From the NCBI RefSeq assembly GCF_005862235.1, contig NZ_VCEK01000003.1, positions 264,383-328,382 of the forward strand: 64,000 nucleotides of DNA, given 5' to 3'. The position numbers were made by a program, and so were the translations under genes. This DNA is from Saccharomonospora piscinae (lineage in GTDB: Bacteria > Actinomycetota > Actinomycetes > Mycobacteriales > Pseudonocardiaceae). Within the stretch, counting starts at the first letter, position 1; every line of letters starts with the position of its first letter. Under the pieces are notes generated by a model. The model searched no databases, was not told where the DNA came from, and saw only the letters and a program-made list of their open reading frames with translations. Below are positions 1-7,327 of this stretch, piece by piece.

Positions 1-114
1 TCGGGCACCACCGAACGGCAGGCCGGACTCCGCGACACAGGCCGATCCGTCGGTGTCGAAAGCGATGCTAGTCGGGAAATCCAAGCCGTTCATGACAATG
101 ACGGGTTCTGACAC
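1..114 (-). CDS. N-terminus of a beta-propeller (sugar dehydrogenase/NHL-like) protein, partial
   Basis: The reverse strand opens with GTG at 114, preceded by GGGAGG five to six bases upstream, and stays open for 38 codons to the window edge. The visible peptide (LDFPTSIAFDTDG followed by VAESGLPFGGA) has the look of the first blade of secreted or cytoplasmic beta-propeller proteins such as PQQ-dependent sugar dehydrogenases or NHL-repeat proteins. There is no obvious signal peptide at this start. It diverges from the P450 at 400. The family assignment rests on a short segment and is tentative. Confidence 0.55.
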   Translation of the reverse strand, partial: MSEPVIVMNGLDFPTSIAFDTDGSACVAESGLPFGGAR

Positions 115-399
115 GGGCGCCTCCCGGAATTGGTTGTGAGTGAGGATAGTGCGGCAATGCGTGCGGTACTTCTCGCCGAATGCGCGACCGACAGGAATCC
201 GGGGCGACGAGGGGCGGGCCGGTTCGGGTGCCGTGCGGGGCCGCCCGTGGTTCTTGCAGGATGCCTTTTTCGTCGCCGTGGCTTTTGTCGGGGTGGCGAT
301 GTCGGCGGAGTCGTGGTTAAAGTCGTCGGCGACGGCCCCGCAGTCCGGTGGCAGTCGTCTCGACAAGCCCCGATTCTTTGGCGGCGAGGAGCGAATCTT
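115..399. other. Divergent intergenic region, 285 bp
   Basis: Separates the beta-propeller gene from the first P450. It is less GC-rich than its surroundings. Frames running through it have no start with a convincing ribosome site until GAGGAG at 386-391. It should hold both promoters, but I could not place them with confidence. Confidence 0.5.
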
Positions 400-1614
400 A
401 TGGTTGACGACACGATTGTGCCGGCCGAGCGGTTCGGACCCGATTTTCTCCAGGACCCACATTCGACGTATTCGCGGTTGCGCCGCGAGGCGCCGGTGCA
501 GCGGGTCGTGTTGCCCGCGGGATTGCAGGCATGGGTCGTGACCCGGTACGACGACGTGCGGGCCGCGCTGGCGAATCCCGGGCTGCGCAAGGACTTCCGG
601 CGCTACCCTGACCTGTTCGCCCGCAACACCATGCGCAACCAGCCCGGCTTCGTGCATCCCGCGCTCGTCGCGCACATGCTGAACATGGACCCGCCCGACC
701 ACGTCCGGCTGCGCAAGCTGGTCACGAAGGCGTTCACCCTGCGCCGGATCGAGGCGATGCGGCCCCGGATCGAGGAGATCACCACCGACCTGCTGGACGC
801 GATGGCGGGTGCGGAGAGGGTGGATCTCGTCGAGGCGTTCGCCTTCCCGCTGCCGATCACCGTGATCTGCGAGATGATCGGCATGCCCGCGGAGGACCTC
901 GACGGCTTCCGGTCCTGGTGCAACACCCTGATCTCGGGCGGGGAACCCGACGAGGTGCAGCACGCGGCCGACGCGACCAAGGCCTACCTGCTGGAACTGA
1001 TCGCCAAGAAGCGCGAGGAACCCGTCGAGGACCTGTTCGGCGCGCTGGTACACGCCCGCGAGGACGGCGACCAGCTGACCGAGACAGAGCTCGTGTCGAT
1101 GGTGTTCCTCCTGCTCGTCGCCGGTCACGAGACGACGGTGAGCCTCATCGCCTCCGGCGTGCTGTCGCTGCTGCGGAACCCGGAACAGTTCGCCGAGTTG
1201 CGGGCCGACCGGTCTCTGCTGCCCGGCGCCATCGAGGAGTTCCTGCGCTACGAGGGCCCGTTGAACATGGCGACCTTCCGCTACACCAACGAGCCCACCG
1301 AGATCGGCGGCGTGGAGATTCCCGCCGACGAGTTCGTGATGCTGGCGTTGACGTCGGCCAACCGGGACGAGGAGCAGTTCCCGGAGCCGGACACCCTCGA
1401 CCTGCGGCGGGACACCACGGGGCACATGGCGTTCGGGCACGGCATCCACTACTGCCTCGGCGCTCCGCTGGCCCGGATGGAGGCCGAGATCGCGTTCAAC
1501 CACCTGCTCGACAGGTTCGACCACATCGAACTCGCCGCGACGACGGAGGGTCTGCGGTGGCGCGAGGGTGTGGTGATCCGGAGCCTGGAGGCCCTTCCGG
1601 TCCGCATCGGCTGA
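400..1614 (+). CDS. Cytochrome P450, class I bacterial type
   Basis: A 404-aa soluble P450, the usual size for bacterial CYPs that use a separate ferredoxin. The I-helix oxygen-binding motif AGHETT is at residues 241-246, ExxR is E280-R283, and the haem loop FGHGIHYCLG carries the ligand Cys352. The start is ATG 400 because GAGGAG lies 8 nt upstream; the open frame extends further 5' but has no ribosome site there and the added residues do not look like protein. It heads a run with the 68-aa ORF and the carboxylase beta subunit. Its sequence resembles natural-product tailoring CYPs, so hydroxylation or epoxidation of the product of the nearby PKS is a reasonable inference. The substrate is unknown and no ferredoxin gene is adjacent. 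Confidence 0.92.
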   Translation: MVDDTIVPAERFGPDFLQDPHSTYSRLRREAPVQRVVLPAGLQAWVVTRYDDVRAALANPGLRKDFRRYPDLFARNTMRNQPGFVHPALVAHMLNMDPPDHVRLRKLVTKAFTLRRIEAMRPRIEEITTDLLDAMAGAERVDLVEAFAFPLPITVICEMIGMPAEDLDGFRSWCNTLISGGEPDEVQHAADATKAYLLELIAKKREEPVEDLFGALVHAREDGDQLTETELVSMVFLLLVAGHETTVSLIASGVLSLLRNPEQFAELRADRSLLPGAIEEFLRYEGPLNMATFRYTNEPTEIGGVEIPADEFVMLALTSANRDEEQFPEPDTLDLRRDTTGHMAFGHGIHYCLGAPLARMEAEIAFNHLLDRFDHIELAATTEGLRWREGVVIRSLEALPVRIG

Positions 1615-1706
1615 TCCGGCGCGAGTACGGCGCCGGCGGGGACGGGGACACGGCCCGGCACACGGCCGGGCCGCGACGGGGTGGCGGACGGGGAGGTGTG
1701 GACGGC

Positions 1707-1913
1707 ATGACGGACGACACGTCTGGCCAACGCGGCTCGCGCGAGCCGCGGCGCCGAAGCGGCGCGGGAGGTGCCTCGGGGTCCGTGGTCGAGGCTCAGG
1801 AGGCGCGGATCGTGCTGGCGCCCCAGCTGGGGCGGGGCCTGCGGTGGAGCGACGTCGTCACCGCGATGGCGGCGGAGCGGGACCTCTCCGCCGGGGAGGC
1901 GGACGGGCGATGA
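1707..1913 (+). CDS. 68-aa small protein coupled to the carboxylase beta subunit
   Basis: The ORF starts at ATG 1707 behind a GGGGAGG run and ends with TGA overlapping the ATG of the next gene (ATGA at 1910-1913), the classic sign of translational coupling. The first 30 residues are Arg/Gly/Ser-rich; the second half (ARIVLAPQLGRGLRWSDVV) is more ordered. Actinobacterial acyl-CoA carboxylases often use a small epsilon subunit encoded next to the beta subunit, and size and position fit that role. I do not see the usual epsilon sequence pattern, so the function is unassigned. Confidence 0.55.
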   Translation: MTDDTSGQRGSREPRRRSGAGGASGSVVEAQEARIVLAPQLGRGLRWSDVVTAMAAERDLSAGEADGR

Positions 1914-3472
1914 GCGGCCCCGGCGAGCCTGACATGGCGTCGCTGCGGCAGGGGCACCGCAAGCTCCGCGACGAGATCATGGCCGGGGACAGCAGGGCGC
2001 TCGACCGCCAGCACGGACTGGGCAAGCGCACGGCGCGCGAGCGGTTGGAGCTCCTGCTCGATCCTGGATCGTTCGTCGAGGTCGATCTGTACCGGCGGCA
2101 TCAGGTTCACTCGGCCCACCTCAAGGCCCGGCCGCACACCGACGGCGTCGTCGCGGGTTCGGGCACCATCGAGGGTCGCCGGGTGTTCGTCTACGCCCAG
2201 GACTTCTCGATCTTCGGGGGCTCACTGGGCGACGCGCACGCTTCGAAGATCCACAAGGTGATGGATCTCGCGATGTCCACCGGCTCACCGCTGATCGCCC
2301 TCAACGACAGCGGGGGCGCGCGGATCCAGGAGGGGATCACCGCGCTGCACGGCTACGGCGGAATTTTCCGCAGGCAGGTCGCGGCGTCGGGCATCATCCC
2401 CCAGTTCAGCGTGATCATGGGGCCGTGTGCGGGCGGAGCGGCGTACTCGCCCGCGTTGGCCGACTTCACGTTCATGGTCCGCGACACCGCCAGCATGTAC
2501 CTGACCGGTCCCGACGTGGTGGAGGCGGTCAGCGGCGAGCGGGTCTCGCACGACGAGCTCGGCGGGGCGGACGTCCACGGTTCCCGCTCGGGCGTGGCGA
2601 CTCTCGTGTACGACGACGAGACCACCTGTCTGCACGACGTCCGGTACCTGGTCTCGATGTTGCCGGGCAACAATCTCGACCCCGCACCGCGTACCCCCGA
2701 GTGCGGCGCCCAGCACGACGAACGTCCGTCGCTGGCCGAGCTGGTGCCTGCCGAGCCGAACCGGCCCTACGACATGCGCGACGTCGTCGCGCAGCTGGTC
2801 GACGACGGCGCCTACTTCGAGCTGCACGAGGACTGGGGCCGCAACATCCTCTGCGCGTTCGCCCGGATCGACGGCGAACTCGTCGGTGTCGTCGGCAATC
2901 AGCCGATGGTGCTGGCGGGCGTGCTGGACCGGGTCGCCTCACAGAAGGCGGCCCGGTTCGTCCGCTTCTGCGACGCCTTCAACATCCCGCTGGTCACGCT
3001 GGTGGACGTGCCGGGCTTCCTTCCGGGCACGGAGCAGGAGAGCGCCGGCATCATCAGGCACGGCGCCCAGCTGCTCTACGCCTACTGCGAGGCGACGGTG
3101 CCGCGTATCCAGGTCATCCTGCGCAAGGCGTACGGCGGCGCGTACATCGTGATGGACTCCCGGTCCATCGGCACCGACCTGTCACTGGCCTGGCCGACCA
3201 ACGAGATCGCGGTGATGGGCGCCGAGGGCGCGGTCAACGTCCTGTTCCGCCGCGAACTGGCGGCCTCCGCCGACCCCGGGGCCAGGCGGGAGGAACTGGT
3301 GGCCGAGTACGCCACGCAGTACCTGCATCCGCACTACGCGGCCGAACGCGGCCTGGTCGACGACATCATCGATCCCGCGTCGACGCGGATGGCCGTGGCC
3401 GCGGGGCTGGCGATGCTGCGGGAGAAGCGGCATCGTCCGGCGGCCCGCAAGCACGGCAACATCCCGTTGTGA
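1910..3472 (+). CDS. Acyl-CoA carboxylase carboxyltransferase (beta) subunit
   Basis: A 520-aa biotin-dependent carboxyltransferase of the AccD/PccB family, which moves CO2 from carboxybiotin to acetyl- or propionyl-CoA. Signature segments are visible: the glycine-rich acyl-CoA oxyanion region GPCAGGAAYSPALADF, VVGNQPMVLAGVLD, DVPGFLPGTEQE, and the biotin-site region with RKAYGGAYIVMDS. The start is ATG 1910, overlapping the upstream small ORF by four bases. No biotin-carrying alpha subunit is encoded nearby, so it must share one made elsewhere. Beside an iterative PKS that would consume malonyl-CoA, a precursor-supply role is likely. Acetyl versus propionyl preference cannot be read from the sequence by eye. 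Confidence 0.93.
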   Translation: MSGPGEPDMASLRQGHRKLRDEIMAGDSRALDRQHGLGKRTARERLELLLDPGSFVEVDLYRRHQVHSAHLKARPHTDGVVAGSGTIEGRRVFVYAQDFSIFGGSLGDAHASKIHKVMDLAMSTGSPLIALNDSGGARIQEGITALHGYGGIFRRQVAASGIIPQFSVIMGPCAGGAAYSPALADFTFMVRDTASMYLTGPDVVEAVSGERVSHDELGGADVHGSRSGVATLVYDDETTCLHDVRYLVSMLPGNNLDPAPRTPECGAQHDERPSLAELVPAEPNRPYDMRDVVAQLVDDGAYFELHEDWGRNILCAFARIDGELVGVVGNQPMVLAGVLDRVASQKAARFVRFCDAFNIPLVTLVDVPGFLPGTEQESAGIIRHGAQLLYAYCEATVPRIQVILRKAYGGAYIVMDSRSIGTDLSLAWPTNEIAVMGAEGAVNVLFRRELAASADPGARREELVAEYATQYLHPHYAAERGLVDDIIDPASTRMAVAAGLAMLREKRHRPAARKHGNIPL

Positions 3473-3500
3473 CGGGCGGGGCCCCAAAAGGCCCCGCCCG
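3473..3500. terminator. Strong bidirectional hairpin terminator
   Basis: A perfect 11-bp GC stem, CGGGCGGGGCC / GGCCCCGCCCG, closes on the six-base loop CCAAAA directly after the carboxylase stop codon. It lies between two convergent genes, so it can serve both strands. There is no U-tract, as is usual in actinobacteria. Confidence 0.88.
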
Positions 3501-3516
3501 CGACGTTCACTCCCGG

Positions 3517-4311
3517 CTATCGGCTACCGGCCACCTGTTCGTGGCGCGTGACCGGGACGGCATGCGCATCGTCACCGTCCTTCCCACCCGCGATTCCGTC
3601 GTAGGGGGAACGTGGCCTCGGCACCGGCACCGACCGGTCGAAGGAGTTCGCCACCTCACGCCGTTCCTTCCACAAGTGGTAGAGCGCGATGGCGAAGATG
3701 ACGCTGCCGACGACGTTGGCGACGAAGTGCCACCAGACTCGGTAGGTCGTGAGTCCCGAACCCGGGTCGAGCAGTCCGAAGAAGGTCGAGAACCCGATGG
3801 CCTGACTCGCGCCGAGTGCGACCGACAGCGTCAGCACCACGTGTTCGACACCGTGTATCCCCTGCATGATCGTGCCCATGACGCCCCACCTGCGGGCTCG
3901 GGTGTGCAGCGCCCTTCGGGTGATCAGCACGACACCGACCAGCCCGGCCAGGAAGATGAAGTTGCCGACCATGTGGAGGATCTCCATGCCGAGCGAGGGC
4001 TTGTCGGGCGCCACCTGGCCGAACCCGTCGGCGAGCCCGGTGCCGAGCGGTGTCATCCACGCCTTCTCGTTGGGGTGCGCGACCCAGTACCCGACCTGGG
4101 CGAAGTGCTCCTGCACATGACCGAGCTGCCCCAGCATCCCCAGGATGATCACACCGGCGGACCCGTGGTAGACCCACGGGCGTACCGCTCGTCGGTTGGC
4201 GTAGGCCAGCACCGCGACCGCGGCCCACATGCCGACCGCCCAGAGAAGTAACCCGACGGCACCAACCGATTCCAGGTAGAGCGCCCCGGGTGAGCTAACA
4301 GAATGATTCAT
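3517..4311 (-). CDS. Multi-pass membrane protein with conserved-looking histidines
   Basis: 264 aa; start ATG 4311 with GGAGGT 8 nt upstream. There are about six hydrophobic segments (near residues 15-37, 50-65, 105-130, 142-165, 175-190 and 205-222) and a charged, Pro/Gly-rich C-terminal tail of about 40 residues. Histidines sit at segment ends: HVQEH near residue 66, ILHMVGN near 112, HGVEH near 147 and WWHFVAN near 197, which suggests metal or haem binding. I do not recognise the family. It follows the methyltransferase on the same strand after 98 nt, so it may belong to the biosynthetic set. Export, resistance or membrane redox are all possible. Confidence 0.75.
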   Translation of the reverse strand: MNHSVSSPGALYLESVGAVGLLLWAVGMWAAVAVLAYANRRAVRPWVYHGSAGVIILGMLGQLGHVQEHFAQVGYWVAHPNEKAWMTPLGTGLADGFGQVAPDKPSLGMEILHMVGNFIFLAGLVGVVLITRRALHTRARRWGVMGTIMQGIHGVEHVVLTLSVALGASQAIGFSTFFGLLDPGSGLTTYRVWWHFVANVVGSVIFAIALYHLWKERREVANSFDRSVPVPRPRSPYDGIAGGKDGDDAHAVPVTRHEQVAGSR

Positions 4312-4409
4312 ACAGACACACCTCCGGCCGTATCGAGACCAGTATGGTGCGGTGCCTATGCTGAAATAGCTTCACAAATGCGGAATCCGCGGGGGAGACT
4401 TGCCGTTCG

Positions 4410-5615
4410 TCAGCCGCGATCCTCCGGCCTCGCGATCACGGCCCCCACGACGAAGTCCGGGTAGTGCTCGGCCACGCCATCGACGTCCGGGAGGATCGTC
4501 ACGTCACCGAGGCCCACGGCCTCGAAGGTGGCGCGCCAGGCCGCGGGTGTCAGGAAGCCGTGCGTCGGCCGCCGCACCGGGTCGGTGACCACGTCGGTGA
4601 AGCTGTCCAGGAAGTCGAAGATGAGTTCCGCGTGGATCGGCCGGGCGAGTTTGGTGGGACGCACGCATTCGGAGACCACGACCGCGCCGCCCGGTTTGAG
4701 CGCCCTGGCGGCCTCGGTCACGACGAAGTCGAGGTCCGGTGCCACGTGAAAGCAGTTGACGGAGTAAACCACGTCGAACGTGCCCGGCTCGACCCCCTGG
4801 GCGGCCCACGGCACGGTCATGTCCAGCCTGGCGGACTCCACCGTCGTCGACGCGGACGCGGCGGCCTTCGCCGCCCGCTCACCGTGCCGGGCGAACGTTT
4901 CCGCCACCTCGGTAAAGCGGTAGTGCGAGACGGCGGAGCCGAGTGACCGCAGCGCCTGCTCGGCGGCGCTGCCACAGCCACCACCGATCTCGAGGATCGC
5001 GAAATCGCCGCCCGACACGGGAGCGAGACGGGAGAGCGCCTCGGCGCCGACCGTGTTGTTGATGGCGTACAGGAGGTTGTCGTTGGAGAAGTAGCGCAAC
5101 CAGAGCGGCAGCGCGTCGGGAGCGAACAGGATCTCGTCGCCGCTCGCCTCGCCCCGGAAGTAGCGATCCGCCCCGTCAGCCAGCGTGCGCAGGATCTCGG
5201 CGGCGACCTCGGCTCCGGGTGCGCGGGCCGCGAGTTCCGCCGCGACGGTGTCGAACTCCTCCACCACGGCAGCACCGGGAAGGTAGTGCTCCCCCCGCCT
5301 GGCGAGGACGCCCGTGTCCGCGAGCCGCTCGTACATGAACCGCAGCGGCACCGTCCGGCGCCACGGAATCGACAGTTGCCGCCGGACCTGCTGCACAGTC
5401 ACGCCGTTGGCCGGTGGCAGCGCGCCGATCGACGCGAGGATGCCGTGGGCGGTCGTGTCGACGAGCCGGGCGAACGTCTCGTTCGCCGCGAGGAACTCGA
5501 ACGTGAACAGGTCACGGACCCGCTCGTCGGCGATGGCGGCACGCAGTGTCGTGAACTCCGCCGCCCGGGGATGCCGGCCGGGCCGGACGTCCCGGTTCTC
5601 GGTGCGCTCGCTCAT
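4410..5615 (-). CDS. Class I SAM-dependent methyltransferase
   Basis: 401 aa. The first 150 residues look like a helical/winged-helix dimerisation region; the Rossmann domain begins with motif I, ILEIGGGCGSA, at residues 207-217, followed by YRFTEV (motif II), FDVVYSVNCFHV and LKPGGAVVVSE. The YRFTEV stretch recalls methyltransferase domains of PKS/NRPS systems (established family pattern). It starts 28 nt downstream of the P450 stop with AAAGGGTGG before ATG 5615, so the two are probably one transcript. Inferred role: C- or O-methylation of the polyketide. The acceptor cannot be deduced. Confidence 0.85.
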   Translation of the reverse strand: MSERTENRDVRPGRHPRAAEFTTLRAAIADERVRDLFTFEFLAANETFARLVDTTAHGILASIGALPPANGVTVQQVRRQLSIPWRRTVPLRFMYERLADTGVLARRGEHYLPGAAVVEEFDTVAAELAARAPGAEVAAEILRTLADGADRYFRGEASGDEILFAPDALPLWLRYFSNDNLLYAINNTVGAEALSRLAPVSGGDFAILEIGGGCGSAAEQALRSLGSAVSHYRFTEVAETFARHGERAAKAAASASTTVESARLDMTVPWAAQGVEPGTFDVVYSVNCFHVAPDLDFVVTEAARALKPGGAVVVSECVRPTKLARPIHAELIFDFLDSFTDVVTDPVRRPTHGFLTPAAWRATFEAVGLGDVTILPDVDGVAEHYPDFVVGAVIARPEDRG

Positions 5616-5643
5616 GGGGCCACCCTTTCCGTGCGTGGCGGGC

Positions 5644-7023
5644 TCAGGCCGAGACGTCGTCGGCCGGGGTCGGGTCGTGGACTGTCATGGGGAGCCCGCC
5701 GCCGAGGCGCAGCGACATCATCGGTTCCGGCCTGATCCGGTGCCCGGGCTGCTCCACCAGCAGGAGGTCCCGCATCAGCAGGGAAAGCACGAACGTGGCC
5801 TCCATCATCCCGAGATGGTTGCCGACGCAGAACCGTGGACCGGCCCCGAACGGGATGTGGGCGTACCGGGCGCGGTCGGCCGGTACGTCGGGGTCGAACC
5901 GTTCGGGATCGAAGCGTTCGGGCTCCGGCCAGTAGCGCGGGTGGCGGTGCAGGGTGTAGGGGCAGATCAGCACCTCCGCACCGGCGGGCACGCGGTAGTC
6001 GCCGATCACGTCGTCGGCCACCGCCCTGCGGGGAAGAATCCAGACCGGCGGGTAGAGCCGCATCGCCTCCTGCAGCACCATGTTCGTGTAGCGCAGCCGG
6101 GGAAGGTCCGCATAGGTCGGTCGCCGCCCGCCGAAGACGGCCACGGCCTCCTCGTGCAGGCGCTCCCGGACGCGGGGATGGCGCCCGACCAGGTGCAGGG
6201 TCCAGCCCACCGTGCTCGCGGTCGTCTCGTGCCCCGCCAGCAGCAGCGTCACCAGTTCGTCGCGCATGCGGCGGTCGGCGACCCTCCGGTCGGGCTCCTT
6301 GGCGGTGGAGGCGATGAGCCGGGTCAGCACGTCGTCGCCGGTCCCGGAAGGCTGGGCATTCCGCCGCGCCACCAGTTCGTTCACGACCCGCTCCAGCTGG
6401 GCGCGGGCCCTGCGGAACGAACGCTGCCCGCGCAGCGGCAACCATCGCGGCACCAGGCCCAGGGTCTCCATCTCGAACATCGCCTGGTCCTGGACGGCCT
6501 CGAACGAACTCTCGACCGAGTCGAACGCCCCGAGGTCGGTGTCCATCAGCGTGCTGCCCAGCACGCCCAGCGTGAGCGCGGTGACCTCGGTCAGAACGTT
6601 CACCGGCACTCCGGTGCCCCGATGGGCACGCAACCGCTCGACGAGCTCCAGCGCCTCCTCGATGATCACGTCGGCCCGCGCGGCGATCCGCTTGTGCTGG
6701 AACACCGGCTGGATGGTGCGGCGCTGTTCCTTCCACAGCGCGCCCTCACTGGTCAGCAGGCCGTCGCCCAGCGCACGTTTGGCCTCGGTGTAGCCGATGC
6801 CCTTGTGGTAGTTCGCCGCGTTGTCGGCGAGCACGTGCTTGGCGTGGTCGGGATGGTTGAAGATGTAGAGCTGCTTCGGGCCGATCGCCACCCGCACCGC
6901 GTCGCCGTACTCGCGGACCGCCTCGCTCATCAGGCCGAGCCGGTCGGCGCGAAGCTGGCGCAGAATGCGTGGTGCCTCCCGGCGGGGTGGGCCCGGAGGC
7001 ACCCGGCCGCCGACGGCGCTCAT
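5644..7023 (-). CDS. Cytochrome P450, CYP4/CYP102-like bacterial type
   Basis: 459 aa, longer than the other P450 in the window and of a different subfamily. Features: proline-rich start GPPRREAP, I-helix AGHETT at 263-268, ExxR at 319-322 (EAMR), PERFDPERF, and haem loop FGAGPRFCVG with Cys399. This type often acts on fatty-acid-like or polyene chains and may work with different redox partners. It reads divergently from the PKS (300 bp between starts) and is followed by the methyltransferase, which supports a role in tailoring the PKS product. Start ATG 7023 has GGAG 9 nt upstream. Confidence 0.92.
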   Translation of the reverse strand: MSAVGGRVPPGPPRREAPRILRQLRADRLGLMSEAVREYGDAVRVAIGPKQLYIFNHPDHAKHVLADNAANYHKGIGYTEAKRALGDGLLTSEGALWKEQRRTIQPVFQHKRIAARADVIIEEALELVERLRAHRGTGVPVNVLTEVTALTLGVLGSTLMDTDLGAFDSVESSFEAVQDQAMFEMETLGLVPRWLPLRGQRSFRRARAQLERVVNELVARRNAQPSGTGDDVLTRLIASTAKEPDRRVADRRMRDELVTLLLAGHETTASTVGWTLHLVGRHPRVRERLHEEAVAVFGGRRPTYADLPRLRYTNMVLQEAMRLYPPVWILPRRAVADDVIGDYRVPAGAEVLICPYTLHRHPRYWPEPERFDPERFDPDVPADRARYAHIPFGAGPRFCVGNHLGMMEATFVLSLLMRDLLLVEQPGHRIRPEPMMSLRLGGGLPMTVHDPTPADDVSA

Positions 7024-7323
7024 GGTCGGTACTCCGCAACCTCAGTCACTGTTCACACTCCTGCGTCGGCAAAAGCATTTCCGAAAGACGCCGCCGTGGC
7101 ACGCCACCAGGAGCCGGATCTGTTGTCCGCAAAACGGTGTCGTGGCCCGACGGCAATCGTCGGCGCGGAATGAGAACGGCCGCATCTCCCGCAATGCGGT
7201 GTCCCGTGACGAGGGCCGTATCGAAGAAACCGCCGGATCGGCACCCGAAGAGAAGGTCTGCGCCCAGTGCGGCTGCACACTCGACAGTGAACCAAAAAAT
7301 CGCGTCGAAGAGGCGGTACAGGT
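7024..7323. promoter_or_regulatory. Divergent control region between P450 and PKS
   Basis: 300 bp with lower GC than its neighbours. It contains an inverted repeat CCGACG-gcaat-CGTCGG (7147-7163) and the shorter palindrome GTGGCACGCCAC near 7094. These are candidate operators for control of both transcripts. No clear -35/-10 pair was identified. The last 125 bp carry a possible small ORF (see 7199). Confidence 0.45.
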
Positions 7324-7327
7324 TTGA
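7199..7327 (+). CDS. Possible 42-aa Cys-motif ORF overlapping the PKS start
   Basis: An ORF from GTG 7199 (or an in-frame GTG at 7142, giving 61 aa) ends in TGA at 7325-7327, overlapping the TTG start of the PKS as TTGA. The C-terminal half holds VCAQCGCTL, a Cys-x2-Cys-x-Cys pattern like a small metal-binding knuckle. Against it: no ribosome site at either GTG, and third-position GC is clearly lower than in neighbouring genes. It could be a real coupled small protein or just leader sequence; I cannot tell. Confidence 0.35.
   Translation: MSRDEGRIEETAGSAPEEKVCAQCGCTLDSEPKNRVEEAVQV

Noticed and set aside
6965..7327. A 120-aa protein upstream of the PKS
   Set aside because: The long version overlaps the divergent P450 start and lacks a ribosome site. 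Only the short C-terminal part is kept as a possible small ORF.
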